Assembly (NCBI GenBank): GCA_007693855.1
Contig: RECU01000049.1
Coordinates: forward strand, 1 to 56,277
Direction of reading: 5' to 3'
Length of the DNA stretch: 56,277 bases
Source of the DNA: Gammaproteobacteria bacterium
GTDB lineage: Bacteria > Pseudomonadota > Gammaproteobacteria > Steroidobacterales > PWYM01
This document shows positions 43,979 to 52,791 of the stretch, in pieces (position 1 is the first letter of the stretch; each line of letters opens with the position of its first letter). The position numbers were made by a program, and so were the translations under genes. The notes beneath the pieces are model-generated. The model was not told the origin of the DNA, did not search any database, and saw only the letters and a list, made by a program, of their open reading frames with translations.

Positions 43979-46198
43979 CTACTGACGGCTGGGGCGAACA
44001 AGACTGCCGAAATTGAGATAAATGGCGCTGCTGCCCTCACTGGATCGGCCATAGCCAAGAAACACCGGTCCAAGCGGCGTAGAGATCCCGAGATACAGCG
44101 CTCCGGCATAGATCAGGTCGTCAAACGAGAAGTCAGCGCGCTGCTCCCAGACATTTCCGGCTTCGAGGCTCACGCCCAGATACGTGGGCAAGGAAAACAG
44201 CTGCTGGGTATCGCCCATACGGCGCATCAGCAGACTCCGGGCCAGAAAAACCTGCGGTCCGGCCAGCTGGCGCTCACCGTATCCGGACAGGTTGGCCAGC
44301 CCACCAAGGAAATCCACCGCCTGCAGGGAGACGGTATCGCTGCGGGCAGACGCCGCGCGGATGCCGGCCAGCATCAGGTAGCGCTCATGGGAGAACGCGC
44401 GGTTCAGGTCGAGACGCAGCACCTGCGCCGTGCTCTCCGAACCGAGCCAGGGCTGATACACCTCGACCCGCCCATCGAACAGGACGCCCCGCGTGGGGAA
44501 TGTTGCATCGTCCAGACTGTCGCGGATGAGGCCAATGGCAGTGAAACCATAGTCCTCCCGCTGTCGGCCGGGGAGCTCTCCTGAGCCAATGCGCCGGGAC
44601 AGGCGGTCCTGGCCCCGCTCCAGCTGCACATAGCTGCGGGTGACGGGGCTCCAGTCATAGCCGAACTCGGTGCCGATACGCCCGCGAGTCCAGCGCAGCC
44701 TGGCGAGTTCCGCACGCTGATCGGCGATGAACAGCGGCTGGTCCAACGCCCGCAGGGCGGCATACGGGTAGACGTAGAGACGGGAGTTCTCTCCAAACGG
44801 GACCCGCCAACCCGCCGACAGCTCGTTAAGCTCGCCCAGCGCCAGGCGCAACCGCCACTCGGCGCCTGGACGGATGTCGCTGGCCAGGCGCGCCAGGGCG
44901 TCGACCTGGTAGGTGCTGCCACCATCGAAGTCATCGCTCAGCCGCAGGCCAAGACGCAGGAAGCTTGGGCCCCAGCTCTTGTCGTACGGGATGACCTTGA
45001 GCACCAGCGCATCCTCCGAGTCCTCCAGGCGGTAGCTGATGCGCTCGTAGTGGCCTTCGCCATAGAGCTCACCAATCCGGGTCTCGATCCCGAGCGGATC
45101 CGCCCGCGAACCCAGCAACGTCGCCAGACGGGTCTCGACCAGAAATGCTGTTCGGCTGTGCGAGCCGTCGACCTCGATACGCCCGATCCGACGCTCCGAC
45201 GCCCATGCCGGCTGCGGCCGTGCGTCGAATGTCGCCAGCCGATCGGGCGTCGCGGCAAAGTCGCGCAATTGATCGATAGCCCCCCGGGCGGCGACCTCGC
45301 CCGGCAGCACGGCGTCAACGGCACGAGGAAAATCCGCCGAGCCCATATCGCCCAGCTCGGGCCGAATCAGCACGTCGCCAGTCTCCAGCAGTTCGAGCGT
45401 CCGACGGGTCTGACTCGCCATGAGGATGGAGATCACCTGCCTGGTCACCGATGCGGGCGAGCTGAGGGCGTCTTCCGACAGCAGTCCGCCACCAACATCC
45501 ACAACAATCAGCCGATCCGCGCCCATGGCGCGGGCCACGTCGATGGGCACGTTATCGACGACCCCACCGTCGACCAGCAGCCGCTCGTCGATGCGGATCG
45601 GCTGGAACGCCCCGGGCACCGACATGCTGGCGCGCACGGCGTCCACCAGATCACCCGAACCGAGGATGACCTGCTCACCCGTGACCACGTCCGCGGCCAC
45701 GGCGCGAAACGGGATCGGCAGGTGATCGAAGTTCTCAAGCGGGCCGACATGGAGCAGCAGCTGGCGCAGCAGCAGGCCGAGGTTCTGCCCCTGGATCAAG
45801 CCCTGCGGGGCGCGCAGGCCCTCGAGGCTGATGCCCACCTCGAGGCTGGAGGGGATGAGCGCGGCATCGGCCTTGCGCTGCGGGCTGAGCTGTTCCCGGC
45901 CCGGCTGGTCGCTCAAGGCGGCGGCCCAATCGATCCGCTCGAGAATCTGCTCGATGTCGGCGGCCCGGTAGCCGCTGGCGTAGAGGGCACCGATAATCGC
46001 CCCCATCGAGGTACCGACCACCACGTCCACGGCGATGCCCTGTTCTTCCAGGACCTTGAGGACACCGACATGGGCGGCGCCGCGTGCACCGCCACCGCCG
46101 AGGACGAGGCCGATGCGTTCGTCTTCGGCAAGGCCCGGAAACGCAATGAACAGCAGGGTCAACAGCAGCATAAACCGCACGGCGTATCCGGATATCAA
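43979..46198 (-). CDS. PlpD-type patatin-like phospholipase with POTRA and outer-membrane barrel
   Basis: About 739 residues. Start TTG 46198 fits GGAGG six bases upstream; a GTG at 46210 is the other candidate. Signal peptide FMLLLTLLFIAFPGLA. Patatin domain ~20-320: oxyanion loop LGGGGARGAAHVGV, nucleophile GTSMGAIIG and DGGVVDNVPID for the Ser-Asp dyad. A POTRA-like region follows (IGRIEVDGSHSRTAFLVETR), then a beta-barrel to the end (IYLNFGSLV...). Architecture is that of type Vd autotransporters such as PlpD. Divergent from the NMNAT-like operon with 138 bases between. Confidence 0.9.
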   Translation of the reverse strand: MISGYAVRFMLLLTLLFIAFPGLAEDERIGLVLGGGGARGAAHVGVLKVLEEQGIAVDVVVGTSMGAIIGALYASGYRAADIEQILERIDWAAALSDQPGREQLSPQRKADAALIPSSLEVGISLEGLRAPQGLIQGQNLGLLLRQLLLHVGPLENFDHLPIPFRAVAADVVTGEQVILGSGDLVDAVRASMSVPGAFQPIRIDERLLVDGGVVDNVPIDVARAMGADRLIVVDVGGGLLSEDALSSPASVTRQVISILMASQTRRTLELLETGDVLIRPELGDMGSADFPRAVDAVLPGEVAARGAIDQLRDFAATPDRLATFDARPQPAWASERRIGRIEVDGSHSRTAFLVETRLATLLGSRADPLGIETRIGELYGEGHYERISYRLEDSEDALVLKVIPYDKSWGPSFLRLGLRLSDDFDGGSTYQVDALARLASDIRPGAEWRLRLALGELNELSAGWRVPFGENSRLYVYPYAALRALDQPLFIADQRAELARLRWTRGRIGTEFGYDWSPVTRSYVQLERGQDRLSRRIGSGELPGRQREDYGFTAIGLIRDSLDDATFPTRGVLFDGRVEVYQPWLGSESTAQVLRLDLNRAFSHERYLMLAGIRAASARSDTVSLQAVDFLGGLANLSGYGERQLAGPQVFLARSLLMRRMGDTQQLFSLPTYLGVSLEAGNVWEQRADFSFDDLIYAGALYLGISTPLGPVFLGYGRSSEGSSAIYLNFGSLVRPSRQ

Positions 46199-46279
46199 AA
46201 CGGCCTCCACAGGCTCGGGTCTTTACTGATCATAAGCAAGCTGATGGCAGCATGGCGCCGATTCTGGCATGATGCGGGC

Positions 46280-46295
46280 AATTGTCCGGACAAAT
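46280..46295. promoter_or_regulatory. Palindromic operator candidate, site 1 (TTGTCCGGACAA)
   Basis: A 12-bp perfect palindrome TTGTCCGGACAA at 46282-46293, flanked by A/T, lies in the divergent region 57 bases ahead of the NMNAT-like gene and 82 bases from the patatin start. A near copy at 51583-51598 adjoins a GntR gene. Two such matches in regulatory positions suggest a common DNA-binding protein. Confidence 0.55.
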
Positions 46296-46336
46296 AAGCG
46301 AGCCTGCACGCCCCAGCGGCGGGCAGCAAGACGACG

Positions 46337-46954
46337 ATGCCACCCAGCCCAGAACACCGCGCGCGCCAGCGTCCAGACACCCTGACCCGCGTCGCCGTGA
46401 CCGGTCGGTTCCAACCCTTCCATGTCGACCATCTTGCGCTGGTCGTGGATGCCCTGTCGCGGGCCGAACAGGTGCTGATCGGCATCACCAATCCCGATGT
46501 GCGCTCGCTGCAGCCGGCGCCGGAGAGCGATCATCGGCATCTGCCGGCAGCCAATCCGTTCACCTGGCTGGAACGGCTGGTATTCATCGAGGCGGCCCTC
46601 GAGCACCACGGTGTGGCGCGCTCGCGCTACACGATCACGCCCTTCCCGCTGGACGCACCCGAGACCTGGTCCGCCTATGTGCCTGCCGGGACGCCTCAGC
46701 TGGTCCGGATCTTTTCGGACTGGGAGCGCGAGAAAAGTCGCCGACTGGCAGCCGGCGACTATCCGGTGATCGAGCTGCAGGGGGATCCGCTCCACCGGGT
46801 GTCCGCCAGCGACATTCGTGCGGCCATGGCGCGTCGTGACGGGACCTGGCGCGAGCTCGTCCCCGCCGGCACACGCGCGAGACTCGAGGCCATCGGCGAT
46901 GATGAACTCTGCAGGCGCTGTGCCGCGACACCCCGCAACGGGGACCAGGGATGA
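46337..46954 (+). CDS. Nicotinamide-nucleotide adenylyltransferase-like protein
   Basis: 205 residues. N-terminal nucleotidyltransferase motif VAVTGRFQPFHVDHLALV holds the G-x-F-x-P-x-H-x-x-H signature; the C-terminal SASDIRAAMARRDG equals the ISxTxIR motif. Both are present as in archaeal-type NMN adenylyltransferases, which make NAD from NMN. The N-terminal 17 residues are extra. It overlaps the apgM gene by four bases. In archaea and some bacteria such proteins also act on other nucleotides, so the substrate is not certain. Confidence 0.85.
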   Translation: MPPSPEHRARQRPDTLTRVAVTGRFQPFHVDHLALVVDALSRAEQVLIGITNPDVRSLQPAPESDHRHLPAANPFTWLERLVFIEAALEHHGVARSRYTITPFPLDAPETWSAYVPAGTPQLVRIFSDWEREKSRRLAAGDYPVIELQGDPLHRVSASDIRAAMARRDGTWRELVPAGTRARLEAIGDDELCRRCAATPRNGDQG

Positions 46955-48273
46955 AGGACGATCGACTGCCAATCGTGCTGGTCATCCTCGATGGCCTGGG
47001 CGACCGGGCCTGCCCGGAACTGGGCGGCAGGACCCCCTGCGAGGCTGCGGACACCCCCGTGCTCGACCGGCTGGTCAGCCAGGGCATGAGTGCCGTGCAT
47101 GTCCCCTTCGGCCCCGGCCGCGCCACCTCCAGCGAATTCGCGCACTGGTCGCTGTTCGGCTTCCAGCGCATCGCCTTTCCCGGCCGCGCGGCTATCGAGG
47201 CCCTGGGTGTGGGTCAGTCACCGCCGGTGGCGACACCGTTGTTCCACCTCGCCCTGCGCGCCGGCGAACCGCGCGACGGCGCGCTGTGGTTGGGCGCGCG
47301 CGCCAGGCGGGGCCACGACGAGGCCGATGCCGCGGCGCTGTTCGAGGCGCTGGCGGGACGCACCCGGGAAGGGGTCCGCTTCGAGCTGCTGGCGCTGCGC
47401 ACCGGTGAATGTGTGCTGGCCGCTCATGGCGCCGGCACGCGCGCGGTCAGCGATACCGATGCCCTGTTCGACCACCTGCATCCGTGGATGCGACCCACCG
47501 CGCTGGCCGACGCCCCCGACGAGGCCGCGGCACACGCCTTCGCCCGGACCCTGGAACACTGGCTGCTGGAGAGCCGCGAGATGCTCATCGCCCATCCGGT
47601 CAATCGGCGACGACAGCGCGAGGGCCTGGTCCCGCTGGACGTCGCCGTGACCAAGTGGGCCAGCTGGATCGACCCTGAGGCGCCTTGTTTCCAGGCGCAC
47701 ACGGGACTGCGCGGGGGTGCCGTCACCGACACGGCGCTGTACCGCGGGCTGGCGCGCCTGCTCGACATGCGGGGCGCGGATCTCGCCTACGACAGTCGCG
47801 ACCCAGGCGGGGACATGCGTACACGCCTGGCCATGGCCGGTGACCTGCTGGCCGACTGCGACTTCGTGCATGTGCATGTCAAAGCCACCGACGAAGCCGG
47901 TCATACCAAGCGCCCGGCCTTCAAGCAGGCTGTGATCGAGGCCATCGATGCCGGCCTCGAGCCGCTGCTGTCGCTGGCTGACCATGCCATCGTCGCCGTC
48001 ACCGGTGATCATGCCACGCCATCGGTCGGCGCCCTGCTGCATAGCGGTGACCCGACGCCCTTCGTGGTGGCCGGCCCCGGTGTGCGCGCGGACGGCATCC
48101 GCAGCTTTGGCGAGTGCCATGCCCTTGGCGGCGCGGGCGGTCGCCTGGCAGCCGACGATGTCCTGCCCCTGCTTGCAGGGCTCTCGAACCAGCCGTTTTT
48201 TCTTGGGCACCGCCCCGGCGCACGGGAGACCATCGCACTCCCACGCGCGCCCGAGCCGATGCCCGTTCTTTGA
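46951..48273 (+). CDS. apgM: Cofactor-independent phosphoglycerate mutase-like, apgM type
   Basis: 440 residues. Alkaline phosphatase superfamily: metal-binding LVILDGLGDR at the start, nucleophile Ser in GRATSSEFAHW, HVKATDEAGHTKRPAF and VTGDHATPSVG for the second metal set. The archaeal-type (ApgM) subfamily interconverts 2- and 3-phosphoglycerate, but bacterial copies in accessory contexts may act on other phosphates. Its start overlaps the NMNAT-like gene, so they are translated together. Confidence 0.83.
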   Translation: MKDDRLPIVLVILDGLGDRACPELGGRTPCEAADTPVLDRLVSQGMSAVHVPFGPGRATSSEFAHWSLFGFQRIAFPGRAAIEALGVGQSPPVATPLFHLALRAGEPRDGALWLGARARRGHDEADAAALFEALAGRTREGVRFELLALRTGECVLAAHGAGTRAVSDTDALFDHLHPWMRPTALADAPDEAAAHAFARTLEHWLLESREMLIAHPVNRRRQREGLVPLDVAVTKWASWIDPEAPCFQAHTGLRGGAVTDTALYRGLARLLDMRGADLAYDSRDPGGDMRTRLAMAGDLLADCDFVHVHVKATDEAGHTKRPAFKQAVIEAIDAGLEPLLSLADHAIVAVTGDHATPSVGALLHSGDPTPFVVAGPGVRADGIRSFGECHALGGAGGRLAADDVLPLLAGLSNQPFFLGHRPGARETIALPRAPEPMPVL

Positions 48274-48287
48274 CAGAGGAGGCCACC

Positions 48288-49601
48288 ATGAGCAGTCCTG
48301 ATCCCCAGACGCACCACCCGATCGAGGCCGAACTTCGCCCACCCGAGCGTCTCGAGGAGACCCTTGCGCGCGTCGAGCGGCTGTACCGTGACGTGGTCGT
48401 GCCGCGCGAGCAGGCGCTGTCGCATCGACTCAGCAACGAGCGGGCGTTTCTTGATGATGCGGGGAAACTGCACCCGGAGATCATCGAGGCGCGCCGCGAG
48501 ATCATGCGCGCCGCGGGTGAACAGGGCATCTACAGCCTGCACCTGCCGGAACGGCTTGGCGGGGGTGGCCTGGACCGCGAAGACATGATCTACGTCGAAG
48601 AGAAGGTCTACGGCTACGGCGTCAAACTCAATCCGGCCATGCTGTCCTGGTCCGAGGGCGCGACGCCGCGCCTGCTCTACTGTCACGACCATCAGCAGGA
48701 GCAGTTCGTGGCGCCACTGGTGCGCGGTGAGAAAACCAGCCTGCACGGGGTGACCGAAGACGGCGCGGGCTCGAATCTCTTCGACATGAAGACCCGCGCA
48801 ACCCGTCGCGGCAAGGACTGGGTGCTGAGCGGTGCCAAGGCCTACATCACCAATGCCTTCGATGCCGACATCGCGCAGGTGCTGGCGATCACCGATCCGG
48901 GACAGGGCCGGCGCTCGTTCACCTATTTCATGTTCGATACCCGCGAGTACCTGAACAAGGGCTACCGGATCGGCCGTGTATTCCAGACCATGTTCGGCGA
49001 TGGCTATACCGGCGAGATCTTCTTCGACGACATGGTATTGCCGGAGTCCGCCGTGATCGGCGAGCCGGGCCAGGGCTTTGACATCGCCGTCATGTCGTTC
49101 AATTACACGCGCATGCGTCGGGCCGGCATGTGTTCGGGCTGGTCGCGCTATCTCATCGAACGCGCGCTTGATCGGGTGAAACACCGCCAGGTCGGCAACC
49201 GTCCTCTGGGGGCCAACCAGGGTATCCAGTGGATGATTGCCGACATGTATGTGGACTGGCTGCAGGCCCGCTCCCTGTCGCTGGAGGTGGCCCGCTCGAT
49301 CGACACTCCCGGCCCTTGGTATCGCCTGCCGCGACCGAAGGATGAGGTGCGCCGGATCTGTGCGCTCAAGGTCAGCAACGATGAATCGTTCTACCGGGTC
49401 GCCGACCGGGCCCTGCAGGTGTTCGGCGGCGCTGGCGTGATGCGCGATACCGACATCAACAAGCTGTTCCAGATCGCCCGCAATTTGAGGATTCCGGGCG
49501 GCACCGACGAGGTGCAGCGCACCACCATCGCCGAGACCCTGGGACTGCGCTTCGATCCGTCGAAATCCGCACCGGCGGACGACCGTCTCAAGGGCAGCTG
49601 A
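48288..49601 (+). CDS. Acyl-CoA dehydrogenase, atypical active-site loop
   Basis: 437 residues, ATG 48288 with AGAGGAGG upstream. FAD-binding features include HGVTEDGAGSNLFDMKTRA and WVLSGAKAYITNAF. At the usual catalytic-Glu position (EGTxE-Q-R in medium-chain enzymes) the sequence is IPGGTDEVQRTTIAETLG, with Gly replacing Glu, as in enzymes that use a base elsewhere, such as isovaleryl-type. N-terminal ~40 residues are extra. Third gene of the operon. Confidence 0.87.
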   Translation: MSSPDPQTHHPIEAELRPPERLEETLARVERLYRDVVVPREQALSHRLSNERAFLDDAGKLHPEIIEARREIMRAAGEQGIYSLHLPERLGGGGLDREDMIYVEEKVYGYGVKLNPAMLSWSEGATPRLLYCHDHQQEQFVAPLVRGEKTSLHGVTEDGAGSNLFDMKTRATRRGKDWVLSGAKAYITNAFDADIAQVLAITDPGQGRRSFTYFMFDTREYLNKGYRIGRVFQTMFGDGYTGEIFFDDMVLPESAVIGEPGQGFDIAVMSFNYTRMRRAGMCSGWSRYLIERALDRVKHRQVGNRPLGANQGIQWMIADMYVDWLQARSLSLEVARSIDTPGPWYRLPRPKDEVRRICALKVSNDESFYRVADRALQVFGGAGVMRDTDINKLFQIARNLRIPGGTDEVQRTTIAETLGLRFDPSKSAPADDRLKGS

Positions 49602-49614
49602 GCCCCGCCAGGCG

Positions 49615-50652
49615 ATGAGCACAGCCACCCGCACGGGTGCCACGATGCCGACAGGGCTCAGAGCGCTGGCGGGCTGTGGCGGTTGCGCGGCGAAAGTCGA
49701 TCCGGCGCTGGTGTCGGCACTGGCCGCCACCGCACAGCGCGCCAACCTGCCGCAGGCGGCCGTGCTCTGCGGTCTGGATCCGGCTGACGATGCCGCCGTC
49801 TACCGCCTTGATGCCGAACGCGCGCTGGTCTCCACCCTCGATTTCTTCCCGCCGCTGGTGGACGACCCTGCCGACTATGGCGCGATCGCCGCAGCCAACG
49901 CGCTCAGTGACGTCTACGCCATGGGCGGCGAGGTCGCCTTCGCGCTGGTGGTGTCAGGCTTCCCGGCAACTGTGCCCGGACAGCTGGTCGAAACGGTCAC
50001 GGCCGCTGCCGCAGAGGTGGTGACCGGATGCGGCGGCGTCGTGCTCGGTGGCCATTCGATTCGCTGCGAGGAGCCGGTCTTCGGCCTCGCGGTCACGGGG
50101 TTCGTGCACCCGGAACGCATCTGGCGCAAGCGCGGCGCCAGGCCGGGAGACCTGCTGATGCTCTCCAAGCCCCTGGGTACCGGCATGCTGCTCTCCGCGG
50201 GCACGGCGCGCGGCATGGCGGTCGCCACGGCCTGCATGCGCGTCACCAACCAGGCTGCCGCGAAGGCCTTGCGGGCCCTGCCCGAGCCGCCCTCGGCGGT
50301 GACCGACGTGACCGGCTACGGGCTCGTAGGTCATGCCCTGGAGATCGCGCAGCACTCGGCGGTGCGGTTGCGAATCGAGGCGGCGCGGCTCCCGTGGCTG
50401 GACGGCGCACGTGCAGCCGCAGAGGCCGGTGTTCGCACCAGCGCGCATGCCCAGCTGCGCGCGGCCAGCGCCGATCACGTACGCATCGCCGACGACGTCC
50501 CAGCCGCAGTCGAGGCGCTCTGCCACGACCCGCAGACCTCGGGCGGACTGCTGGCGGCCGTGCCCGCCACGGCCCGGGCCGTGCTCGAAGCGAGTGGCTT
50601 TGCACTGATCGGGCGGGTCGAGCGGGGCCCGGCGGCGGTGATCGTCCGCTGA
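49615..50652 (+). CDS. selD: Selenide, water dikinase SelD
   Basis: Makes selenophosphate from selenide and ATP for selenocysteine or 2-selenouridine. 345 residues. N-terminal GCGGCAAKV has the catalytic Cys and Lys in the CGGCAAK form; DDAAVYRL, then GGHSIRCEEP and DVTGYGLVGHALE are also typical. The start at ATG 49615 lacks a clear ribosome site. No selA, selB, tRNA-Sec or mnmH gene is in this window, and no in-frame TGA suggesting selenocysteine was seen in the neighbours. Confidence 0.93.
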   Translation: MSTATRTGATMPTGLRALAGCGGCAAKVDPALVSALAATAQRANLPQAAVLCGLDPADDAAVYRLDAERALVSTLDFFPPLVDDPADYGAIAAANALSDVYAMGGEVAFALVVSGFPATVPGQLVETVTAAAAEVVTGCGGVVLGGHSIRCEEPVFGLAVTGFVHPERIWRKRGARPGDLLMLSKPLGTGMLLSAGTARGMAVATACMRVTNQAAAKALRALPEPPSAVTDVTGYGLVGHALEIAQHSAVRLRIEAARLPWLDGARAAAEAGVRTSAHAQLRAASADHVRIADDVPAAVEALCHDPQTSGGLLAAVPATARAVLEASGFALIGRVERGPAAVIVR

Positions 50653-50709
50653 GGCGGTCAGGCGGTGGGCGTCACGCCGCCGAGATCTCCGAGATCACCT
50701 CGTCGGTGC

Positions 50710-51540
50710 TCAGCCTCGGTCGCCACCGCTGGGCGCCGGCTCGTTGGTCCGCCAGTGTCGCGCCAGTTCGAGCTCGTAGCTGAAGCGCCCGGCCGGATGT
50801 TGCGCGTGCGAGATTTCGAACATCACGCCGTCGTCATCGAAGAAGCGGCGCGTGATCGCGAGCGCCGGCGAGCCGGCCGCCACGTGCAGGCTGTCCGCGA
50901 TCTCGGGCGAGAGGGCTGCGGCCTCCAGCTGGATGGTCACCCTGGCGACGCGTCTACCGGCCACCTCTTCGATGTGCTCGAAGATCTTTCTGGCGTCGCG
51001 GCCAAGGCGCTGCTCGATGCCCCCGAGTTCCGGCAACAGGTAGACATCGACCCGGCACAGCGGCGGGCCATCGTCAGGCGAGGCGCGCAACCCGCCCAGG
51101 TGATGCCAGCGGCTGCCCGCGGGCAGTTTGAGCGTGCCTGGCAGCCGACCATGCACCTGGAACGGGCCGGACTCGGTGATCTGCAGCGGCGTGTTGGGCG
51201 GATACTGCAGCAGCCCCGCACTGGACTGCACCGAGTGGCTGTAGGCCTCGGTGGGCTCGGTGGCCTGGAGTACCGTGCCGGTTCGCGGGCGGCGGCTGAT
51301 CAGGCCAAGGTGTTCGAGCTGCTGCAGCGCCGCGCGCACGGTGTGCCGGCCGACGCTGAAGCGTTGGGTGAGTTCCATGTCTCCCGGGAGGGTGTCGCCC
51401 ACCTGCCAGCGGCCTGCCTTGATGTCGCCGATCAGTTCGTCGGCAATCTGGCGGTAGCGCGGCAGCGCCGCCCGCTGACCCCGGCGTCGCGGCCGGCCCG
51501 GTTCCCGGGTGCGGCGGTTGTGTGGCGCGTTCTCCGTCAT
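50710..51540 (-). CDS. GntR family transcriptional regulator with UTRA domain
   Basis: 276 residues from ATG 51540; the same frame continues upstream but is only a shadow of the acyl-CoA dehydrogenase. Winged helix ~25-95: RYRQIADELIGDIKAGRWQV, then LPGDMELTQRFSVGRHTVRAAL and LISRRPRTGTVL. The UTRA ligand domain follows, ending RFSYELELARHW. HutC/FadR-like regulators of this class sense small metabolites. Divergent from the second acyl-CoA dehydrogenase gene with 78 bases between, where an operator candidate lies. Confidence 0.9.
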   Translation of the reverse strand: MTENAPHNRRTREPGRPRRRGQRAALPRYRQIADELIGDIKAGRWQVGDTLPGDMELTQRFSVGRHTVRAALQQLEHLGLISRRPRTGTVLQATEPTEAYSHSVQSSAGLLQYPPNTPLQITESGPFQVHGRLPGTLKLPAGSRWHHLGGLRASPDDGPPLCRVDVYLLPELGGIEQRLGRDARKIFEHIEEVAGRRVARVTIQLEAAALSPEIADSLHVAAGSPALAITRRFFDDDGVMFEISHAQHPAGRFSYELELARHWRTNEPAPSGGDRG

Positions 51541-51582
51541 GCTGGTGATGCTCGATTGACAGGGCCTGCCGGCCACCCTAGC

Positions 51583-51598
51583 ATTTATCCGGACAAAT
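51583..51598. promoter_or_regulatory. Palindromic operator candidate, site 2 (ATTTATCCGGACAAAT)
   Basis: ATTTATCCGGACAAAT at 51583-51598 is a 16-bp palindrome with a single mismatched pair, in the gap between the GntR gene (51540) and the second acyl-CoA dehydrogenase (51619). Its core matches site 1 at 46282-46293 in 11 of 12 bases. Suggested GntR operator for both promoters. Confidence 0.6.
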
Positions 51599-51618
51599 CG
51601 TCGATACGGAGCAGGGCC

Positions 51619-52791
51619 ATGGCAGCAAACACTCAGCAGGCGGCAGGGTTCACCGACGAGGACATGCAGATCCTCGACAGCATCGACCGCTGGGTGGACG
51701 GGGAGGTCAAGCCCATCGCCCGGAAGTTCGACCAGGCCGACGAATACCCCCATGACCTGGTCGAGCAGATGAAAGAGCTGGGCCTGTTCGGCGCGACCAT
51801 CGATCCTGAATATGGCGGTCTTGGACTTTCTGCGTCGGTGTATGCGCGCATCGTGGCCCGCATCGCCGAGGCCTGGATGGCCCCCACCGGCATTTTCAAT
51901 TCCCACCTGATCATGGCCGCCGCCGTGCAGCGCCATGGCACAGACGCCCAGAAGCAGAAATGGCTGCCGCGCTTTGCCACAGGCGAACTGCGCGGAGGCA
52001 TCGGGCTCACCGAACCCAACGCCGGCACCGACCTGCAGGGCATCCGCACCGTGGCGCGTCGTGATGGCGATCACTACGTACTGGACGGCACGAAAACCTG
52101 GATCACCAACGGCGTGCACGGCAGCTGTTTCGCGATTCTCACCAAGACCGATCCGCAGGCCACGCCGGCCCACAAGGGCATGAGCCTGTTCCTCGCCGAG
52201 AAAGGCGAGGGCTTCACCGTGGGCAAGAAGCTGAAGAAGCTCGGCTATCGCGCCATCGACAGCGCCGAACTGGTGTTCGAGAACTGTCGCGTGCCCGCTG
52301 ACCAGCTGATCGGCGAGCAGGAAGGCCGCGGCTTCCAGCATGCCGTCGGCGGCCTCGAGCTGGGGCGCATCAACATTGCCGCCCGCGGCGTGGGGCTGGC
52401 CAGCGCCGCCTTCAAGGACGCGCTGCGCTACAGCCAGGAGCGCAAGACCTTCGGCAAGCCCATCTGCAACCATCAGGCCATCCAGCTGAAACTCGCCGAG
52501 ATGGCCACCCGCCTGGAGGCCTCCAAACTCCTCGTCGAGCAGGCCGCACGCAAGTACGACACCGGCGAGCGCTGTGATCTCGAGGCCGGCATGGCCAAGC
52601 TGCACGCCTCCGAAGCGGCCGTGGCCAACTCGATGGATGCCATGCGGATCTTCGGGGGTTACAGCTATTCCACCGAGTATGACGTGGAGCGCTATTTCCG
52701 CGATTCGCCACTGATGTGCATCGGCGAGGGCACCAACGAGATGCAGCGCATCATCATCGCGCGCCAGCTGGTCGAGAGGCATCCTGCGTGA
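51619..52791 (+). CDS. Acyl-CoA dehydrogenase
   Basis: 390 residues, start ATG 51619. FAD/acyl binding motifs GGIGLTEPNAGTDLQG and YVLDGTKTWITNGVHG. The catalytic Glu is in CIGEGTNEMQRIIIARQL. C-terminal helix bundle RIFGGYSYSTEYDVERYFRD. Canonical enzyme, unlike the one at 48288. Translation appears coupled to the CoA-transferase gene, whose GTG overlaps its stop codon. Confidence 0.93.
   Translation: MAANTQQAAGFTDEDMQILDSIDRWVDGEVKPIARKFDQADEYPHDLVEQMKELGLFGATIDPEYGGLGLSASVYARIVARIAEAWMAPTGIFNSHLIMAAAVQRHGTDAQKQKWLPRFATGELRGGIGLTEPNAGTDLQGIRTVARRDGDHYVLDGTKTWITNGVHGSCFAILTKTDPQATPAHKGMSLFLAEKGEGFTVGKKLKKLGYRAIDSAELVFENCRVPADQLIGEQEGRGFQHAVGGLELGRINIAARGVGLASAAFKDALRYSQERKTFGKPICNHQAIQLKLAEMATRLEASKLLVEQAARKYDTGERCDLEAGMAKLHASEAAVANSMDAMRIFGGYSYSTEYDVERYFRDSPLMCIGEGTNEMQRIIIARQLVERHPA

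Noticed and set aside
43979-46198. Patatin gene as two separate genes (esterase and barrel)
   Set aside because: One uninterrupted frame joins patatin, POTRA-like and barrel parts, which is the known PlpD arrangement.
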